Assembly (NCBI GenBank): GCA_002083395.1
Contig: LWDH01000030.1
Coordinates: 1-64,000, forward strand
Direction: 5' to 3'
Length of the DNA: 64,000 nucleotides
Source: Proteobacteria bacterium SG_bin4
GTDB taxonomy: Bacteria; Pseudomonadota; Gammaproteobacteria; Burkholderiales; Nitrosomonadaceae
The number at the start of each line of letters is the position of its first letter. The first letter of the stretch is position 1. Both the position numbers and the translations under genes were made by a program. The notes under the pieces were generated by a model. It was not told where the DNA came from. It did not search any database and saw only the letters and a program-made list of their open reading frames with translations. Shown piece by piece: positions 36,733 to 47,246 of this stretch.

Positions 36733-36917
36733 CCGCTTGAACCTTCCGGAACGGCCGGATCACTGTCATTCAAACTTGTGAATAATTCCAAAAGAACGAA
36801 TTTACTTTTCCTGCCGCAGCAAAGCCGCTTCATGATTATACAATGCGATCGCTTATCGTCCCGGTTGGCAACAGCACGCATCAACCGTTCGCGAAGCACA
36901 GATTGAATCACCGATTT

Positions 36918-38249
36918 ATGCCAACAAAATCCAAAAAAATTTACGTGCTGGATACCTCGGTCATTCTCTATAACCATCATGCAATATACAGCTTCCAGGA
37001 CAATGATGTGGCTATTCCGATCACTGTGCTCGAAGAATTGGATCACTTCAAAAAGGGTAATGAGACCAAGAATTTCGAAGCCAGGGAATTCATTCGCATC
37101 ATGGACAAACTATCGGAGGGAAGCTCACTGCAAAACTGGATTCCCATCGACCGGCCCGGTCACGGCAAATTCAAAGTGATTATGCAAAAGCCGGCAAACG
37201 GTCTCGATGCAATCAAGATTTTCGGTGAAAATAGTCCCGATCATCGTATCCTGAATACCGTCATTGCGCTGAGCAAATCTTGCTCCAAGCATAAAATCAT
37301 ATTGGTGACTAAAGACATCAACTTAAGACTCAAAGCAAAATCTCTGAGTCTCGCTGCGGAAGATTTTCAAACCGGAAAAATCACCGATCTGGCATCACTG
37401 TATACCGGAAAAACTTTGATCACGGGATTGAGTAAGGAAATTATCGACCATATTTATACCCACGGCTATTGCTCCGCTGATGACATCGGTATCCGGAACC
37501 CTATTCCCAATCATTACTTTATCTTGAAAAATTCCCGCACGTCCGTGCTGGTATTTTATAATTCCATCACGCAGAGAATCGAACAATTGGAGAAACAACC
37601 CGCGTACCGGATCTGGCCGAAAAATGCGGAACAAGTCTTTGCTCTGCACGCACTCACCCATCCCGACATTAAACTGGTCACCTTACAAGGCGTGGCTGGT
37701 ACCGGCAAGACCTTATTGGCATTGGCCGGGGCACTGGAACAAAAAAGACACTACAAGCAGATCTTGCTTTCACGTCCGGTAGTACCCCTCAGTAACAAGG
37801 ATATCGGTTTTCTGCCCGGCGATATCGCATCGAAACTCGCGCCTTACATGGAACCGTTATGGGATAACCTCAAATTCATCAAAAGCCAGTTTAATGAAAA
37901 AGATAAAGAGTATAAAAAATTAACCGAAGCGGTTTCGCAGGAAAAACTCAAAATCACGCCGCTGGCCTATATCAGAGGCCGAAGTATTTCAAATGTATTT
38001 TTCATCATCGACGAAGCGCAGAATTTAACGCCTCACGAAGTGAAAACCATCATCACCCGCGCTGGAGAAAACACCAAAATCATCTTTACCGGCGATATTT
38101 ATCAAATCGATACGCCCTACTTAGACTCGCAGAGCAATGGCCTATCTTATCTGATCGATAAAATTAAACATCATGAGATCTATGCGCATATCCAGTTGGA
38201 AAAAGGCGAGCGATCCAATTTGGCCAATCTGGCGAATCAATTGCTTTGA
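36918..38249 (+). CDS. PIN domain-PhoH family ATPase
   Basis: 443 residues from the ATG at 36918 (MPTKSKKIYVLDTSVILYNH); the frame opens earlier but the PIN domain begins here. The PIN domain (1-150) has the acidic site VLDTSV, LEELDHFKKGN and VTKDINLRLKA. The PhoH part has Walker A GVAGTGKTLLALAGAL and Walker B FFIIDEAQNLTP, plus a sensor TGDIYQID. Such PIN-PhoH (PhoH2/YlaK-like) proteins are thought to be RNA helicase-nucleases. The start choice is not certain as no strong ribosome site is visible. Confidence 0.88.
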   Translation: MPTKSKKIYVLDTSVILYNHHAIYSFQDNDVAIPITVLEELDHFKKGNETKNFEAREFIRIMDKLSEGSSLQNWIPIDRPGHGKFKVIMQKPANGLDAIKIFGENSPDHRILNTVIALSKSCSKHKIILVTKDINLRLKAKSLSLAAEDFQTGKITDLASLYTGKTLITGLSKEIIDHIYTHGYCSADDIGIRNPIPNHYFILKNSRTSVLVFYNSITQRIEQLEKQPAYRIWPKNAEQVFALHALTHPDIKLVTLQGVAGTGKTLLALAGALEQKRHYKQILLSRPVVPLSNKDIGFLPGDIASKLAPYMEPLWDNLKFIKSQFNEKDKEYKKLTEAVSQEKLKITPLAYIRGRSISNVFFIIDEAQNLTPHEVKTIITRAGENTKIIFTGDIYQIDTPYLDSQSNGLSYLIDKIKHHEIYAHIQLEKGERSNLANLANQLL

Positions 38250-38293
38250 TTGCCGCCAAATAACTACTCAACCAGCTTGAGTAAATACAGTGG

Positions 38294-38336
38294 ACAGCAA
38301 GAAACCAAGGAATACTGACTCTTGGTTTCTTGCTGT
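38294..38336. terminator. Long perfect hairpin between convergent genes
   Basis: ACAGCAAGAAACCAAG (38294-38309) and CTTGGTTTCTTGCTGT (38321-38336) form a perfect 16-bp stem around an 11-base loop. It sits between phoH and the convergent PEP-CTERM gene and could terminate both. Confidence 0.7.
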
Positions 38337-38382
38337 GATCAGACATTAGTGAAGATAAAAGCTTCCGCTTTTCAAATCACTA

Positions 38383-39777
38383 TTAAATCTTTCTTCTTTT
38401 CCAGGCTGATGCGCTAATCAAACCCAATCCGGCCAGCAGCATTGCGTAGGTTTCGGGTTCCGGAACAGCCAGCATGATTAAGCGATCATCGCCGCTGGTT
38501 GGATGTTGCACATTCAAATAAGCGATATTGGGATTGAATTTATCGAAATACAAGCCGGTTGGCTCTGCACCTAAAGTCGACATGCTGGCCCAGCGACCGA
38601 CCGATTCAGCGACGCCATCGTGATTGGTATCGGTAGCAAACCAGATATCGGCGGAACCGCCTGGTTGATCTTCGATCACATAGATGTTGCCTTCCGCATC
38701 AATCGCCAGATTATCCGGATTGTTGAATACTCCACCCACACCGAGACCAGTCGCCAGATCCAGCGTAGCGGAATTGACAAACAGATTGGCGGTATTGCTG
38801 GCCAGATTGAAAGAATACACTTCATCGGTGGTCGTAGTCGCCACGTAGAGGATCTGATCGCCGCTTGCCAATGTTTTGATTTCCAGATCTTCCGGGCGCT
38901 GGTAATTGGTGCCATGCACGACATCGGCGGTCAAACGGCCGTCGATGCTGCCATCCACGTTAAGAACCGATACACCCGGAATCGCAGCGCCATTGATATC
39001 GGATATCGGTTCCCACGTAATCGCTCCGGTTGCATTGGCATTGTTACCGCCATCCACCAGCATCACAAATGTCTGTCCCGCGGCAAAGTAATCGTCACCG
39101 TTGGTTGCATTGGGGTTGGCTGATACAAATTTATAAATGCTGCCGCCATTAAACTCATCAATAAAGTACATCGCGTTGTTCTTATCAAACGCTAAGCCTT
39201 CGTGTGATACGCGTGGCAACAGGCTGCGATGGATAAAGTTGGAATCACCGGTGCCAGTCGCTGTCACCGAGTTGGTCAATTCAAACAGCCGTCCTTTGGT
39301 ACTGCCGGCACCCCAGGATTCCTCGGCTGTCAGATAACTCCCCCAAGGTGTCCAGCGCGATGCATCGCCCGCTACAAACCCTTGCGCACCGGGCGCAACC
39401 AGCGTTACGGTGCGGGTATTGTAATCAGGATTCCACAAATCGACCCGTTGCACACCCGCAGTACTGGTTTCAAACGGCATGAATAAGTAGCGGCCTGCGT
39501 CAACACCGGTTTCATTGGCGGTAATCATATCCCAAGCCCCGCTATTGGCTTGACCCTGTGCAAGCTGGTTGGCGCGGTTGGCAATTGAAACTTGTGTCCA
39601 GGATGCATTTCCAAGCTCCAAGGGACTGGATTCCGGCAGTGAACCGCCAGGTACGCTGCTGGGCAACGGGGTAAAAGTATCAAAACCGGTGCTGGCCGCC
39701 ATTGACTGTGTTGCTGCAACCATACTAACGATCGCACCTGTTACTAATGTATTCAGTATTTTCTTCTGGAACATCAT
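38383..39777 (-). CDS. PEP-CTERM sorted PhoX-like secreted protein
   Basis: 464 residues. The start is one of two adjacent ATGs at 39777/39774, with GGGAGAA just before. A signal peptide (KKILNTLVTGAIVSMVAATQ to SMAAS) leads to a beta-propeller-like body with PhoX/DUF839 features (HEGLAFDKNNAMYFIDEFNG, RPEDLEIKTLASGDQILYVA, NPDNLAIDAEGNIYVIED). The C-terminus is a PEP-CTERM sorting signal: VPEPETYAMLLAGLGLI then KRRKI. It would be processed by exosortase and placed on the cell surface or in the matrix. PhoX is a calcium-dependent phosphatase, but activity here is unproven. Confidence 0.87.
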   Translation of the reverse strand: MMFQKKILNTLVTGAIVSMVAATQSMAASTGFDTFTPLPSSVPGGSLPESSPLELGNASWTQVSIANRANQLAQGQANSGAWDMITANETGVDAGRYLFMPFETSTAGVQRVDLWNPDYNTRTVTLVAPGAQGFVAGDASRWTPWGSYLTAEESWGAGSTKGRLFELTNSVTATGTGDSNFIHRSLLPRVSHEGLAFDKNNAMYFIDEFNGGSIYKFVSANPNATNGDDYFAAGQTFVMLVDGGNNANATGAITWEPISDINGAAIPGVSVLNVDGSIDGRLTADVVHGTNYQRPEDLEIKTLASGDQILYVATTTTDEVYSFNLASNTANLFVNSATLDLATGLGVGGVFNNPDNLAIDAEGNIYVIEDQPGGSADIWFATDTNHDGVAESVGRWASMSTLGAEPTGLYFDKFNPNIAYLNVQHPTSGDDRLIMLAVPEPETYAMLLAGLGLISASAWKRRKI

Positions 39778-40180
39778 GTTCTCCCGAAAAGTAATCAAAA
39801 AATTCTTGTGGATAAGAAGTGATGTACAGGCAATCCGGCTGTCTGCGTTATCCGAACGGATAGGTTTATCATGCAGATCCTGGATTTTCCGGTGACCGGC
39901 TCACGCCGGAGATGGCTTTACAGTACGGAAGGCAGTATAGGCAGCCAGTATGACGCGGTTATTGCGGCGGTGTTACGTAACGGAATTTCCGATGGACAGT
40001 TACAAACAGTTATTTTTCAAGGAAATTCACAAGAATGAGGATCGAAAAACTACCCAAGCTGGTAATAAATTTTGTTCTCACCCTATTATCAGACTTTATT
40101 CCGATCAGCTATCAGCGTTTTAACAGGTAGTGATAAAATGCGATAATTGATTCTCAAAATTTCAAAGGATTGGTATCACC
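39778..40180. other. Intergenic region before glyA
   Basis: About 400 bp without a firm gene. It must hold the divergent promoters of the PEP-CTERM gene and glyA; GATAAAAT near 40132 is a candidate -10 for glyA. A 55-codon frame from the ATG at 39871 to the stop at 40038 (MQILDFPVTGSRRRW at its start) follows a GGATAGG stretch and may be a small protein, but nothing about it is recognisable. Confidence 0.4.
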
Positions 40181-41428
40181 ATGTTTTCGCAAAAACACAC
40201 GATTGAAAATGTAGACCCGGATCTATGGCAAGCGATTAAAGGCGAGATGCAACGCCAGGAAGAATATATCGAACTCATCGCTTCCGAGAATTACGCGAGT
40301 CCTGCCGTGATGCAAGCGCAGGGATCCGTGCTCACCAACAAATACGCAGAAGGCTATCCCACCAAACGCTATTACGGCGGCTGTATGTACGCCGATCAAG
40401 TGGAACAATTGGCGATTGATCGCCTGAAGGCTTTGTTTGGCGCGGAATATGTCAATGTGCAGCCGCATTCCGGCTCGCAAGCCAATGCCGCAGTCTACCT
40501 CTCGGTGTTAAAACCGGGCGACACATTGCTTGGAATGTCCTTAGCCCACGGCGGCCATTTGACACACGGTTCGAGCGTCAGCATGAGCGGAAAAATTTTC
40601 AATTCTATTTCTTATGGATTGCATCCCGAAACGGAGTTGCTCGATTACGACGAAGTGGAACGTTTAGCGCACGAACACAAGCCTAAAATGATCGTGGCAG
40701 GCGCTTCATCGTATGCGCGCGTCATCGACTGGAAGCGTTTCCGCAAGATCGCGGATGCTGTCGGCGCTTATCTGTTTGTCGATATGGCGCATTATGCAGG
40801 ATTGATCGCTGCCGGTTTTTATCCCAATCCAGTCGGCATTGCCGATTTCGTCACCAGTACCACGCACAAAACGCTTCGCGGTCCCCGGGGCGGTATCATC
40901 ATGGCCAAGCCGGAGCATGAAAAAGCATTGAATTCAGCGATTTTCCCGCAAACCCAAGGCGGTCCGCTGATGCATGTGATCGCAGCCAAAGCGGTTGCTT
41001 TTAAAGAAGCTGCCAGCAAAGAGTTTAAGGATTACCAAGAACAAGTGATCGAGAATGCGCGCGTTATGGCGAAAGTACTGACCAGCCGCGGATTGCGGAT
41101 CGTTTCGGGTCAAACCGACTGCCATATGTTTCTTGTCGATCTGCGCGCGATGAATTTGACCGGTAAACAAGCCGAGGAGTCGCTTGAACATGCGCACATC
41201 ACCGTCAACAAAAACGCCATCCCTAATGATCCGCAAAAACCATTTGTTACCAGCGGCATCCGCGTCGGTTCACCGGCAATTACCACGCGGGGTTTCAGAG
41301 AATTCGAGGCTGAGCAACTGGCGAATCTGATCGCGGATGTCTTAGCAGCGCCTGAGGATTCTGCGGTTATCTCCAGAGTGGCTGATGAAGCCAAAAAACT
41401 GTGCGCGAAATTTCCGGTGTATGGATGA
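40181..41428 (+). CDS. glyA: Serine hydroxymethyltransferase
   Basis: 415 residues, full length. N-terminal [19 protein letters not shown], the PLP lysine Lys230 in [14 protein letters not shown], and [11 protein letters not shown] are diagnostic. It converts serine and tetrahydrofolate to glycine and methylene-THF in the cytoplasm, the main source of one-carbon units. The gene is followed by nrdR and ribD, as in many betaproteobacteria. An AAAGGA site precedes the start. Confidence 0.98.
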   Translation: MFSQKHTIENVDPDLWQAIKGEMQRQEEYIELIASENYASPAVMQAQGSVLTNKYAEGYPTKRYYGGCMYADQVEQLAIDRLKALFGAEYVNVQPHSGSQANAAVYLSVLKPGDTLLGMSLAHGGHLTHGSSVSMSGKIFNSISYGLHPETELLDYDEVERLAHEHKPKMIVAGASSYARVIDWKRFRKIADAVGAYLFVDMAHYAGLIAAGFYPNPVGIADFVTSTTHKTLRGPRGGIIMAKPEHEKALNSAIFPQTQGGPLMHVIAAKAVAFKEAASKEFKDYQEQVIENARVMAKVLTSRGLRIVSGQTDCHMFLVDLRAMNLTGKQAEESLEHAHITVNKNAIPNDPQKPFVTSGIRVGSPAITTRGFREFEAEQLANLIADVLAAPEDSAVISRVADEAKKLCAKFPVYG

Positions 41429-41480
41429 TTTTTCCTTGGAAATATCAATCCGGCTTAATGCTTGTGATCGTTAATTAATT

Positions 41481-41963
41481 ATGAAATGTCCATTCTGCAA
41501 CGCGGATGACACCAACGTGATTGATTCACGGGTAAGCGAGGATGGTCACAAAATCCGCCGCCGCCGCCGCTGCCCCGCTTGCGACAAACGTTTTACAACT
41601 TACGAAACCGTCGAATTACGGTTGCCGCAAGTTGTAAAGCACGATGGCAGCCGGGCGGAATTCGACCGGAACAAATTGCTGACAGGCTTTCAGCGGGCAT
41701 TGCATAAGCGGCCCGTTCCTACCCGCTACGTCGATGAAGCGATCGATCGGATCGTTCAAAAGCTGTTAGCAATGGGTGAGCGCGAAGTTTCGTCGCGGAG
41801 CATCGGCGAAAGCGTCATGGAAGAACTTTATAAGCTGGACAAAGTCGCGTATATCCGCTTTGCATCCGTTTATAAAAGTTTTCAGGATGTTGACGATTTC
41901 CGCGACGCGATCAAAGAAGCGCAAAAGCAGTACCCGTCGATGCCGTCGAAGAAAGTATCTTGA
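41481..41963 (+). CDS. nrdR: Transcriptional repressor NrdR
   Basis: 160 residues. The N-terminal zinc ribbon has [15 protein letters not shown] and [16 protein letters not shown], and the ATP-cone domain follows (about 48-138: [20 protein letters not shown]). NrdR senses ATP/dATP and represses ribonucleotide reductase genes. It sits 52 bp after glyA. Complete. Confidence 0.97.
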   Translation: MKCPFCNADDTNVIDSRVSEDGHKIRRRRRCPACDKRFTTYETVELRLPQVVKHDGSRAEFDRNKLLTGFQRALHKRPVPTRYVDEAIDRIVQKLLAMGEREVSSRSIGESVMEELYKLDKVAYIRFASVYKSFQDVDDFRDAIKEAQKQYPSMPSKKVS

Positions 41964-42036
41964 TTTTGCACGGTGACATCACGGCGCTTCTTGTTTATAC
42001 ACTCAGGCGGGTCATAGTCCAAACATAGCTTCCTCG

Positions 42037-43134
42037 ATGTTTTCTTCCGCCGATCATGCATTCATGTCTCATGCCCTGCGCTTGGCGGAAAAGGGGCTGT
42101 ATAGCACGACACCGAATCCGCGCGTCGGCTGCGTCATTGTCCACGATAATCAAATCGTCGGCAGCGGCTGGCATGAAAAAACCGGGTTACCGCACGCGGA
42201 AGTGAATGCCTTGATAAATGCCGGAGCTGCATCACGGGGCGCAACCGCCTATGTGACGCTGGAGCCTTGCAGTCATTTCGGGCGCACACCGCCATGCGCC
42301 AATGCGCTGATTGATGCAGGCATTGCACAAGTCATTATGGCCATGCAAGACCCAAATCCACGAGTAGCCGGGCAAGGCTGTGCGATGCTGGAACATGCAG
42401 GGATCGCCGTAAAATCAGGCCTATTACAAGCACAAGCTGAAGCATTAAACATTGGGTTTATTTCGCGCATGGTGCGCAAGAAACCCTGGATCCGACTAAA
42501 AACCGCCGCTAGCTTGGATGGCAAAACGGCATTGAATAATGGGATCAGTCAATGGATTACCGGTGAAGCCGCGCGACGCGACGGACATCGGTGGCGAGCG
42601 CGTTCTTGCGCCATTCTGACAGGTATTGGCACCATTCTTGCGGATGATCCGCAACTTTCCGTCCGGCATATCGAAACACTCCGTCAACCTAAAAGAATCA
42701 TTGTTGACAGCCACTTGGCGATCTCGTTGAGCGCTAAAGTGCTGCAAGGCGAAACCGAAACATTTATTTTTACAGCGTGCGATAACAACCCGGACAAGAT
42801 CACCGCGCTGGAAAACATGGGAATCCGCACATTCATTTTCCGGAACACTACGGGATCGGTGGACCTGAATAAAATGATGATCATGCTTGCCGAATTGGAA
42901 ATCAATGAAGTACTGGTAGAAGCCGGCAGCGGCCTTAACGGTGCTTTAATCGAAGCCGGATTGGCAGACGAAATCATTATCTACCTTGCACCGCATCTCC
43001 TTGGTGATGCCGCAAGAGGAATGATCCAGCTTCCTGAATTGACGAACTTGAATCAAAAAAAATCACTTAAAATCGAGGACTTGAGATTAATCGGCCCGGA
43101 TATCCGCATAATCGCTTCTTTCAGTGCAAATTGA
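42037..43134 (+). CDS. ribD: Bifunctional riboflavin deaminase/reductase RibD
   Basis: 365 residues. The N-terminal deaminase has the zinc site HAEVNALINAG and PCSHFGRTPPCANALI; the C-terminal reductase (about 150-360) has RLKTAASLDGKTALNNG and VEAGSGLNGALIEAGL. It carries out the second and third steps of riboflavin synthesis. It follows nrdR by 73 bp. The gene is complete and convergent with regA. Confidence 0.97.
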   Translation: MFSSADHAFMSHALRLAEKGLYSTTPNPRVGCVIVHDNQIVGSGWHEKTGLPHAEVNALINAGAASRGATAYVTLEPCSHFGRTPPCANALIDAGIAQVIMAMQDPNPRVAGQGCAMLEHAGIAVKSGLLQAQAEALNIGFISRMVRKKPWIRLKTAASLDGKTALNNGISQWITGEAARRDGHRWRARSCAILTGIGTILADDPQLSVRHIETLRQPKRIIVDSHLAISLSAKVLQGETETFIFTACDNNPDKITALENMGIRTFIFRNTTGSVDLNKMMIMLAELEINEVLVEAGSGLNGALIEAGLADEIIIYLAPHLLGDAARGMIQLPELTNLNQKKSLKIEDLRLIGPDIRIIASFSAN

Positions 43135-43141
43135 TCGTTCA

Positions 43142-43702
43142 CTATTCTTTTAGCGGCCTTTTGGCGAGTTTTCGTTGTAGTGTACGGCGATGCATATTCA
43201 GTATCCGGGCAGTTACTGAAACATTGTTGTCATTTTCGGTGAGAATCCGCTGAATATATTCCCACTCCAATCTGCTAACCGATAACGGATTGGCACTGAT
43301 CGGTATGCTGGATTCACCGGTGATCCGTTCAAAAGCAGCCATAATCTGGTCTGCATCAACCGGTTTCGCAAGATAATGGGTAGCCCCGAGTTTAATCGCT
43401 TCCACCGCAGTCGCGATGCTGGCATAGCCTGTGAGCATCACAATGCGGGTACCCGGATCCAGCGCCCGGAGTTTTTCCACCAGTACCAGACCGGATTCAC
43501 TGGATAATTTAAGATCAACGATCGCGTATTCCGGTGTCGACTGCCCGGAAAAATTCAGCGCATCTTCAATGGTATGTGCGCAGGTGACATCAAAGCCCCG
43601 TTTTTTCATGGCTTTAGTCAATACTTCGCAGAAGATCGTATCGTCATCCACGATCAGTAAGCTGGGCTTCTCACTGCTATCGATCATCAACGTATCATGC
43701 AT
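43142..43702 (-). CDS. regA: Redox response regulator RegA/PrrA/ActR
   Basis: 186 residues. A receiver domain (LLIVDDDTIFCEVL, phospho-Asp in EYAIVDLKLSSESG, KPVDADQI) is followed by a short Fis-type helix-turn-helix at the end (VSVTARILNMHRRTLQRKLA), the standard RegA build. Its start overlaps the end of the kinase gene by eight bases. It controls carbon fixation, respiration and nitrogen genes in response to the redox state of the quinone pool. Confidence 0.93.
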   Translation of the reverse strand: MHDTLMIDSSEKPSLLIVDDDTIFCEVLTKAMKKRGFDVTCAHTIEDALNFSGQSTPEYAIVDLKLSSESGLVLVEKLRALDPGTRIVMLTGYASIATAVEAIKLGATHYLAKPVDADQIMAAFERITGESSIPISANPLSVSRLEWEYIQRILTENDNNVSVTARILNMHRRTLQRKLAKRPLKE

Positions 43703-44969
43703 GGTTGTGGTTCCTGATTAGCGGCAATACAACTTGCGTACAGGCACCGCCATTCTCCAGGTTAAACAACCTGACACTGCCGCCATATCGTTCAATATTG
43801 GCATTGGCAAGAAACAAGCCTATCCCGAACCCCTGTCCAGGCGCCTTACTGGAAAAGAATGCTTCACCGGCACGCTGCAAGGCTTCGGGTGACAGTCCCT
43901 TGCCATCGTCAATAATGTCAAGATTCAAAACCGAATGATCCCAGTGACTGTTGATCGTGACGCATTCGGAAGATGCGTCGGCTGCGTTATTCAGTAGATT
44001 AAGCAATGACTGGCTCAATAATTGACTGTCCATAATTTTCGGTACCGGTTGCTCGCCGCTTGGCTGATAAGTAAACTTTACGGAAGGCCGGATCAACTTC
44101 CATTTATCGAGCACTTGCCGTAAAAACTCATCAATCGGCAACTCGCTGCCTTGTTCGGTCCTGCTTTGCCCCGCCTTGGCCAGCAAGTGGGTTAATGTTT
44201 GTTTACAGTGCGTAATCTGATCCCGAAGAATATGAACATTGTTTTGGAACTCTGCATCATCCCGGTATTCTTGTTGCAATTCTCCGGTAATGACCGCCAT
44301 CGTTGACAGCGGAGTCCCCAGTTCATGCGCTGCACCAGCTGCGAGTGTGCCAAGTGCAATGATCTGTTCATTGCGTAGCGCATGTTCACGTGCTTTGGCG
44401 AGGTCTTGATCCCTTTCGCGAATGGAAGCGCTCATTCTTACGACAAACCAGGCTATGATCACGGTACTCAACACGAAAGCCAGCCACATCCCGGATACAT
44501 GCAACGCAAACTCAATCAAATGTTTGTTGTGATCATGCGGTAGCGGTACGTAGTTAAACAACAACAAGGTATAACAAGCGATCGTAATAATCGCCACGCT
44601 CCATGTATAGCGCCATGGCAACGTCGCAGCCGCAATGGTAAGCGGCAATAGAAACAGAGAGATAAACGGATTGGTAGATCCGCCGCTGAAATATAACAAA
44701 GCGCTTAACGCTAAAACATCAATCAGCAGTTGCGCAAAAAACTCCAAGTGCGATACCGGCCATTTCCGGCGTAATCGAATCCACGTTAACAAATTCAGCA
44801 AAGCCAGCAAGACCACAACACAGATCATCTCAGTCCAGGGTATTACAATATCAATCGTCCAATACACAATGGCGAATGTGAGACATTGAGCAATGATGGC
44901 GATATTGCGAAGCAGAAATAAGCGTTGCAGGTTCTTGCTGAGAGGCGATTGACTTAGATCACTGAACAT
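43695..44969 (-). CDS. regB: Redox sensor histidine kinase RegB/PrrB
   Basis: 424 residues. Six N-terminal membrane segments are present, with the RegB heptapeptide GGSTNPF (quinone-sensing loop) in FSGGSTNPFISLFLLPL. The H-box reads AAHELGTPLSTM, and the redox-active cysteine is likely the one in ITHCKQTLTH. ATP-binding motifs NLLNNAADAS, DDGKGLSP and GQGFGIGLFLA complete the kinase. It phosphorylates RegA when the quinone pool or thiol is reduced. Confidence 0.93.
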   Translation of the reverse strand: MFSDLSQSPLSKNLQRLFLLRNIAIIAQCLTFAIVYWTIDIVIPWTEMICVVVLLALLNLLTWIRLRRKWPVSHLEFFAQLLIDVLALSALLYFSGGSTNPFISLFLLPLTIAAATLPWRYTWSVAIITIACYTLLLFNYVPLPHDHNKHLIEFALHVSGMWLAFVLSTVIIAWFVVRMSASIRERDQDLAKAREHALRNEQIIALGTLAAGAAHELGTPLSTMAVITGELQQEYRDDAEFQNNVHILRDQITHCKQTLTHLLAKAGQSRTEQGSELPIDEFLRQVLDKWKLIRPSVKFTYQPSGEQPVPKIMDSQLLSQSLLNLLNNAADASSECVTINSHWDHSVLNLDIIDDGKGLSPEALQRAGEAFFSSKAPGQGFGIGLFLANANIERYGGSVRLFNLENGGACTQVVLPLIRNHNHA

Positions 44970-45398
44970 TCGATGGTAAGCACAACAAAATTTTTTTCGG
45001 TTAACTGCGGAACATTAACGTAAATTCTTTGTTTTGGCTATGCGACAAATTGTCTCAGGTAGTTTTCAGCGCGAATTGATCGGTATAGGTAAAAATAGTC
45101 TTGAACCATCTATGAACCTTGTTGCTTTGGCTCTGAAAACTTTTAGAGATTAATGAGCACCGTCAAAATAGCCTGCATTCAGTCCCGCGTTGATCGTACA
45201 TCCATCGAATTAACAAAGAGTGCTGTTCCTTTGCGTAGCGCTAACTTGAGTAGGTTTCAGAAAATGTTATAATTACAAGATAATTTGATAAATGCATCGT
45301 GCTAATCAAATTAAATTCGCACATCACGTTTTGTAGTTTCGATTTAAGGTTGGAAGTTGCTAAACGCGGATGGAGGCTCAATCCTATAGGAGAAATTT
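44970..45398 (+). promoter_or_regulatory. Intergenic region with rpsB promoter and leader
   Basis: 430 bp between regB and rpsB. TTGAGT (45246-45251) and TATAAT (45268-45273), 16 bp apart, form a good sigma-70 promoter for rpsB. That gives a leader of about 120 nucleotides, long enough for feedback by ribosomal protein S2. A 39-codon frame at 45153 is discussed among rejected items. Confidence 0.65.
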
Positions 45399-46121
45399 AT
45401 GTCAGTAACAATGCGGCAAATGCTGGAAGCAGGTGTTCACTTCGGTCATCAAACACGCTTCTGGAATCCCAAAATGGCACCGTATATTTTCGGTCACCGC
45501 AATAAAATTCACATCATCAATCTTGAAAAAACCTTGGTGATGTATGAAGAAGCCATGAAATACGTCCGCCAAATAGCAACCAAGCGAGGGGTCATTCTAT
45601 TCGTCGGTACCAAGCGGCAAGCTCGCGACATCGTGCGCGAGGAAGCTATGCGCTGCGGCTCCCCTTACGTAGATCAGCGTTGGCTAGGTGGAATGCTGAC
45701 GAATTTTAAAACGATCAAACAATCCATTAAACGCCTGCATGATATGGAAACGATGCTGAGCGATGGGACATTGGACAAACTCGTAAAAAAAGAAGCACTG
45801 GACCTGCAAAGAGAATTAGATAAGCTTAACAGCAGTCTCGGTGGCATTAAGGAAATGAAAGGTCTTCCGGACGCACTCTTCGTGATCGATGTGGGATATC
45901 AAAAAGGCGCTATTACTGAAGCCAGCAAACTCGGCATACCCGTCATTGGAGTCGTCGATACCAACCATAATCCGGATGGTCTGCAATACATAATTCCAGG
46001 AAATGACGATTCAAGCAGAGCTATCCGCTTGTATGCGCGAGGCGTTGCTGATGCCATTTTGGAAGGACGCAATCAGTCTATCCAGGAGATTGTTGAAATG
46101 AGCGAAGAGGCACAGCAATAA
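45399..46121 (+). CDS. rpsB: 30S ribosomal protein S2
   Basis: 240 residues, opening [20 protein letters not shown] and carrying the S2 signatures [20 protein letters not shown] and [13 protein letters not shown]2 binds late to the small subunit between head and body. It leads the rpsB-tsf-pyrH-frr block. The ribosome site AGGAGA is strong. Confidence 0.98.
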   Translation: MSVTMRQMLEAGVHFGHQTRFWNPKMAPYIFGHRNKIHIINLEKTLVMYEEAMKYVRQIATKRGVILFVGTKRQARDIVREEAMRCGSPYVDQRWLGGMLTNFKTIKQSIKRLHDMETMLSDGTLDKLVKKEALDLQRELDKLNSSLGGIKEMKGLPDALFVIDVGYQKGAITEASKLGIPVIGVVDTNHNPDGLQYIIPGNDDSSRAIRLYARGVADAILEGRNQSIQEIVEMSEEAQQ

Positions 46122-46149
46122 GTTTAAGCCTTTTCTACTCAATCCTAAG

Positions 46150-46223
46150 ATTGCTGGCGATTCGAAGCGGAAAGATCAAGCATTCCTCATTGATCCTTAT
46201 GTATTCTGGTATTTGCCAGCAAT
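46150..46223 (+). promoter_or_regulatory. Nested RNA structure between rpsB and tsf
   Basis: ATTGCTGGC (46150-46158) pairs perfectly with GCCAGCAAT (46215-46223) and encloses an inner hairpin GATCAA/TTGATC (46174-46195). No T-run follows, so it resembles a structured intergenic element or attenuator controlling the ratio of S2 to EF-Ts. Confidence 0.45.
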
Positions 46224-46326
46224 AGAAAATGCTTTGAGTTAATTGAACTAAAAATACCGTTGCTATTTTTTCAGATTAAGTTCAGCAGCAATTATTCATA
46301 AACTTTTCATTGTATTTGGAGCAAAT

Positions 46327-47211
46327 ATGGCGGAAATTACCGCGGGCATGGTCAAAGAACTTCGTGAGATGACAGGGCTTGGCATGATGGAATGTAAAAA
46401 AGCCTTGACTGAAACGAATGGTGATATGAAAGCCGCAGAAGATCTGTTGCGAATTAAAAGTGGTGCTAAAGCAAGCAAGGCAGCCGGAAGAATTGCTGCG
46501 GAGGGCGTGATTGGTGCGTACGTCTCCGCGGATAATCAATGTGGCGCTCTGGTTGAAGTGAATTGTGAAACAGACTTCGTTGCCAGAAATGAGGACATTA
46601 TCAATTTTGCCAAGAGTCTGGCGGAACTCGTGGCTACAAAGAATCTAACCGATATTGCTGCTTTAAGCGATGCCCCGTTAAAAAATGGTGAAACCGTTGA
46701 AGAAGCTCGCAAGGCTTTAATCATGAAGCTCGGGGAAAATATCAGCATCCGGCGCAGCGGGCAGCACACAACCAAAGGTCGGCTCGCCTATTATCTTCAT
46801 GGCACCAAGATCGGTGTGATGGTTGATTATACTGGCGGTGATGACAGCTTAGGAAAAGATATCGCGATGCATATCGCTGCCAGCAAGCCGATCTGTGTAT
46901 CAAAAGATCAAGTCCCGGCAGAGGTATTAGAACATGAACGCCAGATTTTTACCGCACAAGCTGCCGAGAGCGGCAAACCCGCCAATATCGTTGAAAAAAT
47001 GGTCGAAGGTAGAATCACAAAATATCTCGCAGAAATTACATTGCTGGGTCAGCCGTTCGTTAAAGATCCCGAACAGACTGTAGAGAAATTGCTGGCAAAA
47101 AAATCCGCTGCAGTGAATGGTTTTACGATGTTTGTAGTAGGTGAAGGAATAGAAAAGAAAGTTGAAAACTTTGCTGAAGAGGTCAAGGCGCAGATGGGGC
47201 AATCAAATTAA
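46327..47211 (+). CDS. tsf: Translation elongation factor Ts
   Basis: 294 residues. The N-terminal UBA-like domain ([20 protein letters not shown]) and the core motif [14 protein letters not shown] are diagnostic. EF-Ts recycles EF-Tu by exchanging GDP for GTP. It lies 206 bp after rpsB, with a structured RNA element in between, and just before pyrH. Confidence 0.98.
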   Translation: MAEITAGMVKELREMTGLGMMECKKALTETNGDMKAAEDLLRIKSGAKASKAAGRIAAEGVIGAYVSADNQCGALVEVNCETDFVARNEDIINFAKSLAELVATKNLTDIAALSDAPLKNGETVEEARKALIMKLGENISIRRSGQHTTKGRLAYYLHGTKIGVMVDYTGGDDSLGKDIAMHIAASKPICVSKDQVPAEVLEHERQIFTAQAAESGKPANIVEKMVEGRITKYLAEITLLGQPFVKDPEQTVEKLLAKKSAAVNGFTMFVVGEGIEKKVENFAEEVKAQMGQSN

Positions 47212-47246
47212 GATTCCCTTTCCACATACTTATCAAATAATTATCA

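Noticed and set aside
45153..45272. A 39-codon frame beginning MSTVKIACIQ, resembling the N-terminus of nitrilase-family enzymes
   Set aside because: Only ten residues resemble the family, the rest does not match, and its end overlaps the rpsB promoter; chance is the simpler explanation.
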